A stretch of DNA of 64,000 nt from Halovivax limisalsi (GTDB taxonomy: Archaea > Halobacteriota > Halobacteria > Halobacteriales > Natrialbaceae). This document shows, in pieces, positions 24,349-32,025 of this stretch. Numbering within the stretch: position 1 is the first letter of the stretch; every line of letters starts with the position of its first letter. The notes beneath the pieces are model-generated. The model was not told the DNA's origin and did not search any database. It saw only the letters and a program-made list of their open reading frames with translations. Where the stretch lies: assembly GCF_023093535.1 (NCBI RefSeq), contig NZ_CP095757.1:434001-498000 (forward strand). Direction: 5' to 3'. The position numbers and the translations under genes were made by a program.

Positions 24349-26826
24349 ATGCGAGAGACACGGCGAACCTGGATCGCGGGAACGGGCGCGACGGTGCTGG
24401 GCACCGCCCTCGCGGGCTGTAGCGGAATTCTCGACAGAGACGACTCGACGGGCGACGGGGACGATCGCTCGACGGGCACCACGACCGAGACCGACGACGG
24501 GTCGGACGAGGGCGAGAGCGTACAACCGGAGCCGACGGACGTCGCGGTCGCCGCGGAGTGGAACGCGATTCGGACCCGGCTACGCGACCCGGTGATCCTC
24601 GGCCACGCCGACGAGTTCGCCGCCGGCGCATCCGTGGCGGGGGCCATCTTCGAGCGGTTCGAGCGAGCATCGGGCGAGGACAACGCCCACGAAATGCTCG
24701 AAGCGACGAGCGAGGGGGACTACGAGGGGTTCGAAGGCGGCCTGGCAGACCTCCGAGAGGCCCTCGAGGACGAGGACCTGGCGGGCGCACACGACGCGAT
24801 GCGCCGCGCCGACGAACACCTTCGGGACGCCCAGGGCGTCCTCCTGGGATCGGATTCGGTCCGATCGCTCAGCCTCCTCGTGATGGGCGCCCACGTCGCC
24901 GACGCGGCGCTGCTGGCGGCGATCGGCGATCTCACCGATGCGGCCGCGGAGTTTTCACACATCGGCGATCGCTTCGAGGAGAGCGGCCTGCGTGACGTAC
25001 TGACCGACGCCGACGGGGCGGCCGCCGACACGTTCGCCGGAGCGCTCGACAGCGCGGCGTCGGCCGCAGAAGCCGAGGATGGCGAGGCGGCGGTAGCGGA
25101 CGCGGCCGAGGCCTTCGAGGCGGCCACCGATGCCGGCTACGAACTCCGTTCCGAGCCGGTCGCCGGAGCCGGGCACCTCGCCGCGCTGCAGGCCAGGGGC
25201 TGGGACGCGGCCGCGCTCGCGACGCTGGGCGGGCCGTCCACGGCGTTCGCCCACGCGGCCGCCCTGACGATCTACCGGGCGCGAGTCCGCGACGCGGCTC
25301 GACTCTACGAGCGCGGTCACGCCGACGCCGCACGCGAGCGCGTCGAGACCGTCTTCGGCCACTTCGAGGGCGCCCGCGCCCACGAGGCCCTCGAAGACGC
25401 CAGCGAAGACGCCTACCAGCGGTTCGAGGACGACGGGCTGAGCGCGCTCTCGACGGCCATCGAGACCGACGACGCCGAGGCCGCGGCGTCGGCGATCGAG
25501 ACGATCGACGACGCGCTGGTCGACGGGATCGAGGCGCTGGGTCGCGGCGCCGAACCGGCGTTGCTGGAAGCGGGGTACTTCAAGGCGCGGATCGAGGACG
25601 CCCTCGAACGCTATCGACGCGGCGAGCGAGACGTCGCCGCCGAGACGGTTCGCGGCCTGTTCGAGACGTTCGAGGCCAACGAGGCCGACTTCCACGAGAC
25701 GCTCGAGGAGACCGACGAATCGCTGTACGAGCGGTTCGAGGACGAACACCTCGCCGGGCTGATCGCGGCCGTCGAGGACGGCGACGACGCGGCCGTCGAC
25801 GAGCACGTCTCCGGCATCCGGGAAACGCTGCTGGAGTTCGAGACGGCCGCCGGGTCCGTCGCGCAGGTGAGCGCGGTCGAGAGCGGGTACGTGGCTGCCC
25901 GGGTGTTCGACGCCGACGTCCTCGGCGTCATCGGTGAGCGCGAGCGTGCCGGCTCGCTGGTCCAGTCGGCCGTCCAGCACTTCGAGGAAGGTGCCGGTGG
26001 ATTCCACGAAGCGCTCGAAGCGGCCGATCACGAGCGGTACGAGTCCTTCGAAGCCGCCCTCGAGGGCGCGGCGAGCGCCGCGCGAGGGGACGGGAACGTC
26101 GGCGAACGCGCCCGGACGTTCAACGACGAGGCGGTCGCGGCGATCTACGCGGTGGTGGCGTCGGCCGGCGGGTCGTTCGGGACCGAAGCCACGACGATCG
26201 TACAGGAGACGTTCGCCCACTTCGAGGGCGCCCGCGTTCACGAACTGCTCGAAGCGGCCGACCGCGAGGCCTACGAGGGGTTCGAAGCGGCCCTCGAGGC
26301 GTACATCGGGGCGCTCGAATCGGGGTCGGGGATCGACGCTGCCGCCGATCGGTTCGCGGACGCGGCGCTTCGCGCGCAGTTTGCCGTCGCCGGGGCCCCG
26401 GACGCGGCGCCGGTCGGCGAGGCGGAGACCGGCGGCGGTGCAGGCCACGAGTCCGAGCTGGAGGGCGGTCCGAACGTCGTCGAGGGCGTCCCCGACGACG
26501 TCGACCACGTCGTCGATATGCAGGCCGTCACCTTCGAGCCCGACGACCTGACGATTTCGCAGGGCGACACCGTCGCCTGGACATTCGCTGGCGGTGAGCC
26601 ACACACCGTGACCGCGTACGAGGACGGAATCCCGTCGGAGGCGGCGTACTGGGCCTCCGGCGGGTTCGACTCCGAAGCGGCCGCTCGCGAGGGCTGGGAG
26701 GCGGGCCGCGGGGCCGTCCAGTCGGGCCAGTCGTACGTCCACACCTTCGAGACGACCGGGACCCACGAGTACGTCTGCATCCCGCACGAGGCCGCCGGGA
26801 TGGTCGGCTCCGTGACCGTCGAGTGA
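24349..26826 (+). CDS. Giant repeat lipoprotein with C-terminal cupredoxin domain (DUF5059-like)
   Basis: An 825-residue exported protein. The signal is twin-arginine (ETRRTWIAGTG) with lipobox LAGC, then an acidic D/T tether to about residue 60. Six helical repeats follow, each marked by F-x-x-FE ... HE-x-LE ... YE-x-FE (starting near residues 101, 203, 334, 438, 541 and 621; the second is degenerate). The C-terminal 120 residues form a plastocyanin/halocyanin-like domain with type-1 copper ligands in EPHTV and YVCIPHEAAGM (His, Cys, His, Met). It looks like the haloarchaeal DUF5059 family. A redox role at the cell surface in iron acquisition is inferred from the iron boxes and from being embedded between binding-protein blocks. 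Confidence 0.8.
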   Translation: MRETRRTWIAGTGATVLGTALAGCSGILDRDDSTGDGDDRSTGTTTETDDGSDEGESVQPEPTDVAVAAEWNAIRTRLRDPVILGHADEFAAGASVAGAIFERFERASGEDNAHEMLEATSEGDYEGFEGGLADLREALEDEDLAGAHDAMRRADEHLRDAQGVLLGSDSVRSLSLLVMGAHVADAALLAAIGDLTDAAAEFSHIGDRFEESGLRDVLTDADGAAADTFAGALDSAASAAEAEDGEAAVADAAEAFEAATDAGYELRSEPVAGAGHLAALQARGWDAAALATLGGPSTAFAHAAALTIYRARVRDAARLYERGHADAARERVETVFGHFEGARAHEALEDASEDAYQRFEDDGLSALSTAIETDDAEAAASAIETIDDALVDGIEALGRGAEPALLEAGYFKARIEDALERYRRGERDVAAETVRGLFETFEANEADFHETLEETDESLYERFEDEHLAGLIAAVEDGDDAAVDEHVSGIRETLLEFETAAGSVAQVSAVESGYVAARVFDADVLGVIGERERAGSLVQSAVQHFEEGAGGFHEALEAADHERYESFEAALEGAASAARGDGNVGERARTFNDEAVAAIYAVVASAGGSFGTEATTIVQETFAHFEGARVHELLEAADREAYEGFEAALEAYIGALESGSGIDAAADRFADAALRAQFAVAGAPDAAPVGEAETGGGAGHESELEGGPNVVEGVPDDVDHVVDMQAVTFEPDDLTISQGDTVAWTFAGGEPHTVTAYEDGIPSEAAYWASGGFDSEAAAREGWEAGRGAVQSGQSYVHTFETTGTHEYVCIPHEAAGMVGSVTVE

Positions 26827-27009
26827 GCACAGCATGACGACTCCGACATCCCGTCGAACGGGCTCCGCAGGGTGCATCCGCCGTAGTGCGGACGGCACCA
26901 CCGGCCGCCTCGGTCAGCTTGGCGATCCGTTCCGGGCCCGGAGAGCGGGCGACCGGCGCGCGGACCGATCGGTCTCCGACCGGGACTCGACCGGGGGTGA
27001 CGCACCGAT

Positions 27010-27948
27010 ATGGTCGGGGTGACGCTCGCAGAAATCAGAGCGCACATCGAGTCCCTCGCCAGCGACGACGGCGACTACTACGTCGTCTGCGGACGCACGG
27101 GTGATCGACCGGTGCCCGCGGCCGGCCACCGGTTCCCCGATCGCGCCACCGCGCGAGCCGCCGCCCGCGCCACCGGACAGTATCGCTCGGCGCTGCGACG
27201 CTACGATCCGCAGGTCCCCTACTACGACCTGATCGTCTGCGAGGTGCCGTCTCGGTCCACCTCGGCGCGGTCCCGGGAGTCGGCGGGCGACCCATCGCAC
27301 CGGCAGCCGGCAGGGTTCGTTCTCGCCGGCGACAACACGACCGAGCGCTGCGACCTCGTCGAGTTCTGTCACCGCGCGGCCGGTGCCGTCTTCGAGACGC
27401 TCTCCGAGGCGGGCTACGGAGCGGTCGAACGCGCCGTCATGGACACCTACTTCGACCTCGCCGAAACCGTCGGCGATCCCGACGAACTCTGTCTGTGCCT
27501 GCTCGAGAGCACGGCCGCCGAACTCGCGGCGCGGTTGTCCCTCGACGCCCAGGCCGACGTCCTTACCGGCGCTGCGGCCAGGCTCGAGCCGATCGAGGCC
27601 GATAGCGCCTCGCCCGGGGCACGCGCCACCGATCCGCTCGAAACGACGTTGGCCGCGCTCGATCGGCGGGGACTCGTCGGGAGCTACGCGCGGTCGCCGT
27701 GGTCGGTCGACCGCGACGGGACGGTCCGGTCGAGCACCGTTGGCCTCTCACGGTACGCGCTGTCCCCACAGGATGGGTGCCTCCCGGTGTTACCGATCAC
27801 GCTGGAGCTGGCTCGGCAGGGGTCGGGCCGGCTGCTCCGGTCGGTTGCCGTGACCGCCGTCGGAGACGGGTGGCACCTCGAGATTCGTCTCGGTGGAGCG
27901 GAACCCCACGGCGAACTCGTAAACGCCCCGATCGAGGAGGACGGGTGA
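27010..27948 (+). CDS. Haloarchaeal protein of unknown function (DUF7551/DUF7552-like)
   Basis: A 312-residue soluble protein without a signal peptide. The N-terminal 85 residues (LAEIRAHIESLASDDGDYYV, RTGDRPVPAAGHRFPDRATA, PYYDLIVCEVP) look like a small separate domain concerned with recording or sensing. A linker follows, then a helical middle (VEFCHRAAGAVFETLSEAGYGAVERAVMDTY, split) and a beta-rich end. I believe this matches uncharacterised haloarchaeal DUF families but cannot confirm the number. Two bases separate it from the next gene, so the pair is co-transcribed. It lies inside the iron island but has no recognisable iron box of its own. Confidence 0.6.
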   Translation: MVGVTLAEIRAHIESLASDDGDYYVVCGRTGDRPVPAAGHRFPDRATARAAARATGQYRSALRRYDPQVPYYDLIVCEVPSRSTSARSRESAGDPSHRQPAGFVLAGDNTTERCDLVEFCHRAAGAVFETLSEAGYGAVERAVMDTYFDLAETVGDPDELCLCLLESTAAELAARLSLDAQADVLTGAAARLEPIEADSASPGARATDPLETTLAALDRRGLVGSYARSPWSVDRDGTVRSSTVGLSRYALSPQDGCLPVLPITLELARQGSGRLLRSVAVTAVGDGWHLEIRLGGAEPHGELVNAPIEEDG

Positions 27949-27949
27949 G

Positions 27950-28732
27950 ATGGGTGTCGAGACGTACGTGGATCGCGCGCGGGCGCGAGCCGAATCCGAA
28001 CGGGAGGCCGTCTCCCGACGGCGCGAGGCGCTCGAGCGATTCCGCACGCGCCTCGAGCGGATCGAGACCGATCCGCTCCCCAGTTCGCCGGCGCGCGTGG
28101 GCGTCGCTCCGGGACCAACGCACCGGGCCGACTGCGGAACCGACGAGGGATGCCGCGCGGTTCGGCGCGCTTTCGCCGAGACGGTCCGTCCGCACAGCAC
28201 CGACGACGAGTCCGAGTCGGTGCTGGAGACGATTCGGGCGGTGTTCACCGATCGGGTCGCGGTGGGACTCGCGCCGACGACGGACGCGACGTTCACGCCC
28301 GACCTCGAGCGGCTCGTCCTCGCGGAAACGCGGACCCGACGAGCCGAGGCCGCAGCGCTCGAACGGGCACTGGATCGAGAAGCCGCGCAGTTGGAGCGCG
28401 CCGCCGGCGTCGTCGACGAGATCACGGACTGGCTCGTGGAGGCGAACGAGACGGCCCTACGGACGCTCGGGTTCGAGGCACTGGCGCGCCGACACGAGAC
28501 GCTGACCGACCACCGAAATCGGTGCGACGAGCTCGCCAGCGAGCGCCAGCGGTTTCTCGGGGAGGCGACCAGTGCGGGTGCGACTGCAGGGGTTTCTCAC
28601 CGCCGGCTCGTCCCGTCGCTCTACGAGGACTTCCCGGTCGACCACCCGGTGCTGGCGACGGTCGCCCGACTCGACTCCCTCCTCGAGTCGTGTCAGCGAA
28701 CCGTTCGGGCCCACCTGGTTCGGCGGGTCTGA
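27950..28732 (+). CDS. Helical protein of unknown function (DUF7260-like)
   Basis: A 260-residue, charged, mostly helical cytoplasmic protein. The start VETYVDRARARAESEREAV and the long Arg/Glu-rich helices give a coiled-coil impression; a central part resembles FTPDLERLVLAETRTRRAEA. The C-terminus contains YEDFPVDHPVLATVARLDSLLESCQ. It resembles a haloarchaeal DUF7260-type family, a guess from memory. The ATG overlaps the context of the preceding stop (GTGAGATG), so it is coupled to the gene at 27010-27948. Confidence 0.6.
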   Translation: MGVETYVDRARARAESEREAVSRRREALERFRTRLERIETDPLPSSPARVGVAPGPTHRADCGTDEGCRAVRRAFAETVRPHSTDDESESVLETIRAVFTDRVAVGLAPTTDATFTPDLERLVLAETRTRRAEAAALERALDREAAQLERAAGVVDEITDWLVEANETALRTLGFEALARRHETLTDHRNRCDELASERQRFLGEATSAGATAGVSHRRLVPSLYEDFPVDHPVLATVARLDSLLESCQRTVRAHLVRRV

Positions 28733-28897
28733 GCAATGCCACCGGCCCTCACCGAACCCCCGATGAGGCAGTCCGACCGCGGCACTAGTCCGGCGGACAG
28801 CGGGTAACGAGGGGCGCTACGGGCACCGGCACGGATTCCGTGCGGGCGCCGACGCAGTTGCGCGTGTGCTTCGCGAACCGCGGTACCGTTCCCGAAT

Positions 28898-28949
28898 CTT
28901 AGGATGGCCTAAAATTCGGAGCGTTTTTATTCGTTTAGGCTAGCCTAAT
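28898..28949. promoter_or_regulatory. Paired iron boxes of the flavoprotein-permease operon
   Basis: The boxes at 28898-28913 (CTTAGGA-TG-GCCTAAA) and 28934-28949 (TTTAGGC-TA-GCCTAAT) are exactly 36 bases apart. The TATA-like TTTTTATT lies between them, and the second box ends four bases before the ATG at 28954. Confidence 0.75.
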
Positions 28950-28953
28950 TCGC

Positions 28954-29124
28954 ATGGTGAACGATCGAGAAGGACGCGGGACGGTGGTCGGAGTCGGCCC
29001 GGACGTCGTCGCCCGTCACGCATCGACGTCGGAGACGCGTCTCGTGACGGCGGTCCGCGAACGGCGCCGGGACGACCCGATGACGAGCGTGGCATCGGTA
29101 GTCGACGCCGACGGAGGGAGCTGA
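28954..29124 (+). CDS. Small hypothetical protein, first ORF of the flavoprotein-permease operon
   Basis: A 56-residue ORF that begins four bases after the iron box and stops two bases before the flavoprotein start. It is polar and Arg/Asp-rich (VVGVGPDVVARHAS, VRERRRDDPMTSVAS) with no signal peptide or membrane span. It is short enough to be missed by automatic gene finding. Position as the first translated frame of an iron-regulated mRNA argues that it is real; it could also be only a leader ORF that sets translation of the next gene. Confidence 0.5.
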   Translation: MVNDREGRGTVVGVGPDVVARHASTSETRLVTAVRERRRDDPMTSVASVVDADGGS

Positions 29125-29126
29125 CC

Positions 29127-30167
29127 ATGGGGGCGATCGACGACACGCCAGGGGATACCGAATTCGAGTTCGACCGCGACGTGGTGATCGTCGGCGGGGG
29201 CCCGGCCGGCTGTTCGGCCGGAGTGTTCTGCGCCCGCGACGGACTTGAGACGCTCATCTACGACCGCGGGCGCTCGTCGATTCGACGGTGCGCCTACCTC
29301 GAAAACTACCTCGGGTTTCCGGCGGGGATCGACGTCGAGACGCTGTACGAACTGTACCACGACCACGCGGAAACCGCCGGCTGCGAGATCCGCGCCGACC
29401 TCGTCGAGTCCGTCGAACGGCGCGACGGCGAGGGATTCCGCCTCACGCCCCAGGAGGGCGACCCGGTCACCGCCCGGCGAGTGATCGCGGCCACGCGCTA
29501 CGACGGGGAGTACCTGCGCGGCCTCGACGACGCGATGTTCGAGACGCACGTCTACGACGGCGAGGAGCGCGAGCGGTTCGACCGCGAGTATCCCGATCGC
29601 GACGGGTCCACCCCGATCGAGGGACTGTACGTGGCCTCGCCATCGGCGGAGGCGGATATGCAGGCGATCGCGGCGGCGGGCCGCGGCGCGCGCGTCGCCC
29701 GTCGCGCGATCGCCGACGCCAGGATCGACGAGGGCTGGTGGGAAGCGGTCGCCGCGGGCGTCGACTGGGTCCGCCGCGACGCCGAACGCGACGGCGAGTG
29801 GACCGACCGCGACCGGTGGGTCGAGCACTTCGACGAGCACTACGGCGCGGACGCGCCCGTCGATCCCGCGTCCGATCGGTACCGGCGCGTCCGCGAGGCG
29901 AGTATCGACGAGTCCCTGGCGTCGTACATCTCGCCCGCGGAAATCGAGACGCGGACGGCGACCGGCCACGAGCGCCTCGCGTCCCACCTCGATCCGGAGC
30001 GGGTCGTCGCGGCGCTTCCGACCGACGCGCTCCTCGAGTCCGTCCCGGACGAGGACCTGCTCGCCGCGGCCGCGGCGATCGAATCCGGCGGCTCGGACGC
30101 GACGAGCGAAACCGACGGATCGGCCGGAGCGGTCGAATCTACCGGGCCGGCCGAGGAGGTCGACTGA
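29127..30167 (+). CDS. Thioredoxin-reductase-like FAD protein, probable iron/siderophore redox partner
   Basis: A 346-residue flavoprotein. The FAD-binding Rossmann motif VVIVGGGPAGCSAG (about residues 19-32) opens a thioredoxin-reductase-like fold with YLENYLGFPAGI next. Two typical features are missing: the catalytic CxxC and a second GxGxxA NAD(P)H-binding fold. A late GLYVASPSAEADMQAIAAAG resembles the second FAD contact. About 130 additional residues at the C-terminus (from DEGWWEAVAAGVDWV) are helical and acidic. A role in reducing ferric iron or modifying siderophores in the cytosol is inferred from its operon with a FecCD permease. It overlaps the next gene by one base. Confidence 0.75.
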   Translation: MGAIDDTPGDTEFEFDRDVVIVGGGPAGCSAGVFCARDGLETLIYDRGRSSIRRCAYLENYLGFPAGIDVETLYELYHDHAETAGCEIRADLVESVERRDGEGFRLTPQEGDPVTARRVIAATRYDGEYLRGLDDAMFETHVYDGEERERFDREYPDRDGSTPIEGLYVASPSAEADMQAIAAAGRGARVARRAIADARIDEGWWEAVAAGVDWVRRDAERDGEWTDRDRWVEHFDEHYGADAPVDPASDRYRRVREASIDESLASYISPAEIETRTATGHERLASHLDPERVVAALPTDALLESVPDEDLLAAAAAIESGGSDATSETDGSAGAVESTGPAEEVD

Positions 30168-30499
30168 TGACCGATCGGGGCCGCACCCGCGGCGGTGTCC
30201 GGCGGGTGTGGGGTGCGATCCGCTCCGCGGTCGACGTCGTCGTCCCGTCGACCGCTGCCACCGCGGCGGACAGCTACGGCTCGCCCGCGGTCGCCGACGA
30301 CGAGCTCCGCGTCGCCGGGTTCGACGGTGGGGCGTTCGCGACGTCGGCACACCTCGGCGGCGTGGACCCGTCGGTACACTTCTACGGAGTGGCGCGGGGG
30401 TCGGACAGGGTGGCTGCGCCGGCGGACAGACCTGCTGTGCGGGCGGACGGGGCGGTCCGGAGGGAGAATAGTGCGGCGGACGGTGAGAGCGATGCATAA
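30167..30499 (+). CDS. Hypothetical protein between flavoprotein and permease
   Basis: A 110-residue protein that begins with its ATG on the last base of the flavoprotein stop (TGATG) and overlaps the permease gene by eight bases. A basic, amphipathic start (GGVRRVWGAIRSAVDVVVPS) precedes a short beta-like middle (DELRVAGFDGGAFATSAHLGG) and a disordered Arg/Ala/Asp tail. I recognise no family. The tight coupling on both sides implies that it works with the flavoprotein or permease. Confidence 0.6.
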   Translation: MTDRGRTRGGVRRVWGAIRSAVDVVVPSTAATAADSYGSPAVADDELRVAGFDGGAFATSAHLGGVDPSVHFYGVARGSDRVAAPADRPAVRADGAVRRENSAADGESDA

Positions 30500-31859
30500 C
30501 GAGACGGCCGCCGGAGGCACAACCCAGCCCGGAACGCGCGACACCCGCCGGTTCGCCTGGCTGCTCGACCCGAAGCTGCTCACCACCGTACTCGTGAGTA
30601 GCGTGGTCGTGGCGCTGGCGGGGCTGGTGCAGGTGAGCTTCGGCGCCTACTCGATGACGATGGGCCAGGCGTGGGGCGCGGTCGTCGATCCGACCGTCCT
30701 GTTCGACCAGCAGGCCTGGAGCGCGTTCTTGCTCGGCGGCGAGGTCCCCGAGATGGACCCCGGAACCCTCATCGTCTGGAACATCCGCCTGCCGCGGGTG
30801 TTCGTCGCGGTCATCGTCGGGATGAACCTCGCGGTGTCGGGGGCGATCTTCCAGGCGATCACGCGCAACGAACTCGCGAGTCCGTTCATCCTCGGCGTCT
30901 CCTCGGGCGCCGGCCTGATGATCCTGCTGGCGCTCGTGGCGATCCCCTCGTTCGTCCTGGCGGTTCCGTTCGTCGCCGCGACCGGAGCGCAGGAGAACCC
31001 GCTGGGCTGGGCGGCGTTCGGCGCGTGGATCCTCGGGCTCGCGGTCGCCTGGCGGTACGGGCTCGGGCGGCGACGGATGCTCGCCGCGGGGCTGCTCGGG
31101 CTCGTCGGGCTCGCGGTCGCGTTCGTCGCCGTCCCCGGCGTCAGCCCGCCGGTCGGGATCGAGTCGTTGTCGGTCACGGTCTCGTCGTTACTGCCGATAC
31201 TCGCCGCCCTCGGGGGCGCGGTCGCGTTCCTCGTCGTCTACGCGATCGCCTGGAAGAACGGTACGTCGCCCGTCCGGCTGGTGCTCGCGGGCGTGATCGT
31301 CGGCACCTTCTTCGGGAGCCTCCAGACGGCGCTGTTCTACTTCGCCGACGACATCGGGGTCGTCCAGTCTGCGATCGCGTGGACGACGGGATCGCTGACG
31401 GGGACCGACTGGGAGCAGGTGCGCCTCGCACTCCCGTGGTCGATCGTCGCGATGGTGCTCGCCCTCGCCGGGGCCCGCCAGTGCAACGTGCTGTTGCTCG
31501 GCGAGCGCACCGCCAGATCGCTGGGGATGTCGATCGAGAAGGTCCGATTCGCGCTCTCGGGCGTCGCCGTGCTGGCGGCCGCCGCGAGCATCGCCGTCGC
31601 GGGCATCGTCGGGTTCGTCGGGCTGATCGTGCCCCACATGGTCCGCAACCTCGTCGGCAGCGATTACAAGAAGGTGATCGTCGGCTGTCTGTTCGTCGGA
31701 CCGGCGCTGCTGGTTTCGGCCGACGTCGGCGCTCGGTTGGGACTGAGCGTCCTCATGGATACCGATCGCCAGGTGCCGGTCGGCATCGTCACGGGGCTCG
31801 TCGGCGGGCCGTACTTCCTCTACCTCATGCGAAAGCAAGAGCACATGGGCCAGATCTGA
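30492..31859 (+). CDS. FecCD-family ABC permease, enlarged
   Basis: A 455-residue inner-membrane permease of the FecCD/BtuC family that imports siderophores, heme or cobalamin. Hallmarks are RLPRVFVAVIVGMNLAVSGA, QAITRNELASPFILGVSSGAG, the coupling-helix segment GERTARSLGM and the end ADVGARLG. Usual members have about 330-350 residues; here an extra hydrophobic stretch of roughly 90 residues (about residues 155-245, containing WAAFGAWILGLAVAWRYGLG) is inserted, adding two or three spans. The long polar N-terminus (about 25 residues) is also unusual. It is the only permease in the island; no ATPase subunit is encoded in the window. Confidence 0.88.
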   Translation: MHNETAAGGTTQPGTRDTRRFAWLLDPKLLTTVLVSSVVVALAGLVQVSFGAYSMTMGQAWGAVVDPTVLFDQQAWSAFLLGGEVPEMDPGTLIVWNIRLPRVFVAVIVGMNLAVSGAIFQAITRNELASPFILGVSSGAGLMILLALVAIPSFVLAVPFVAATGAQENPLGWAAFGAWILGLAVAWRYGLGRRRMLAAGLLGLVGLAVAFVAVPGVSPPVGIESLSVTVSSLLPILAALGGAVAFLVVYAIAWKNGTSPVRLVLAGVIVGTFFGSLQTALFYFADDIGVVQSAIAWTTGSLTGTDWEQVRLALPWSIVAMVLALAGARQCNVLLLGERTARSLGMSIEKVRFALSGVAVLAAAASIAVAGIVGFVGLIVPHMVRNLVGSDYKKVIVGCLFVGPALLVSADVGARLGLSVLMDTDRQVPVGIVTGLVGGPYFLYLMRKQEHMGQI

Positions 31860-32006
31860 TCCGAGGGCCGACACGACACGCCGGACGGCACCGGTCAGGC
31901 CGACGGGATTGCTCGACGCGGGGCCGTCGCCGGTACGGATCGTCGCCGCCCGCCGCGACTCGTCGTGGCGTTAATTGTCCGATCGAAATCGGAGGAATTA
32001 CATAGT

Positions 32007-32022
32007 TTTAGGTGAGCCTAAA
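32007..32022. promoter_or_regulatory. Iron box of binding-protein block 2
   Basis: TTTAGGT-GA-GCCTAAA ends three bases before the ATG at 32026. A TATA-like AATTACATAG lies directly upstream. In contrast with the three other promoters I found no second box at the 36-base spacing. Confidence 0.72.
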
Positions 32023-32025
32023 AAT

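Noticed and set aside
27010-28732. An iron box before the two unknown genes
   Set aside because: The 183 bases upstream of 27010 have no TTAGG-N4-CCTAA-type palindrome; membership of the regulon could only be by read-through from the cupredoxin gene.
24127-32025. An ABC ATPase for the iron island
   Set aside because: No Walker A with LSGGQ was found in any frame; only the permease and non-ATPase genes are present.
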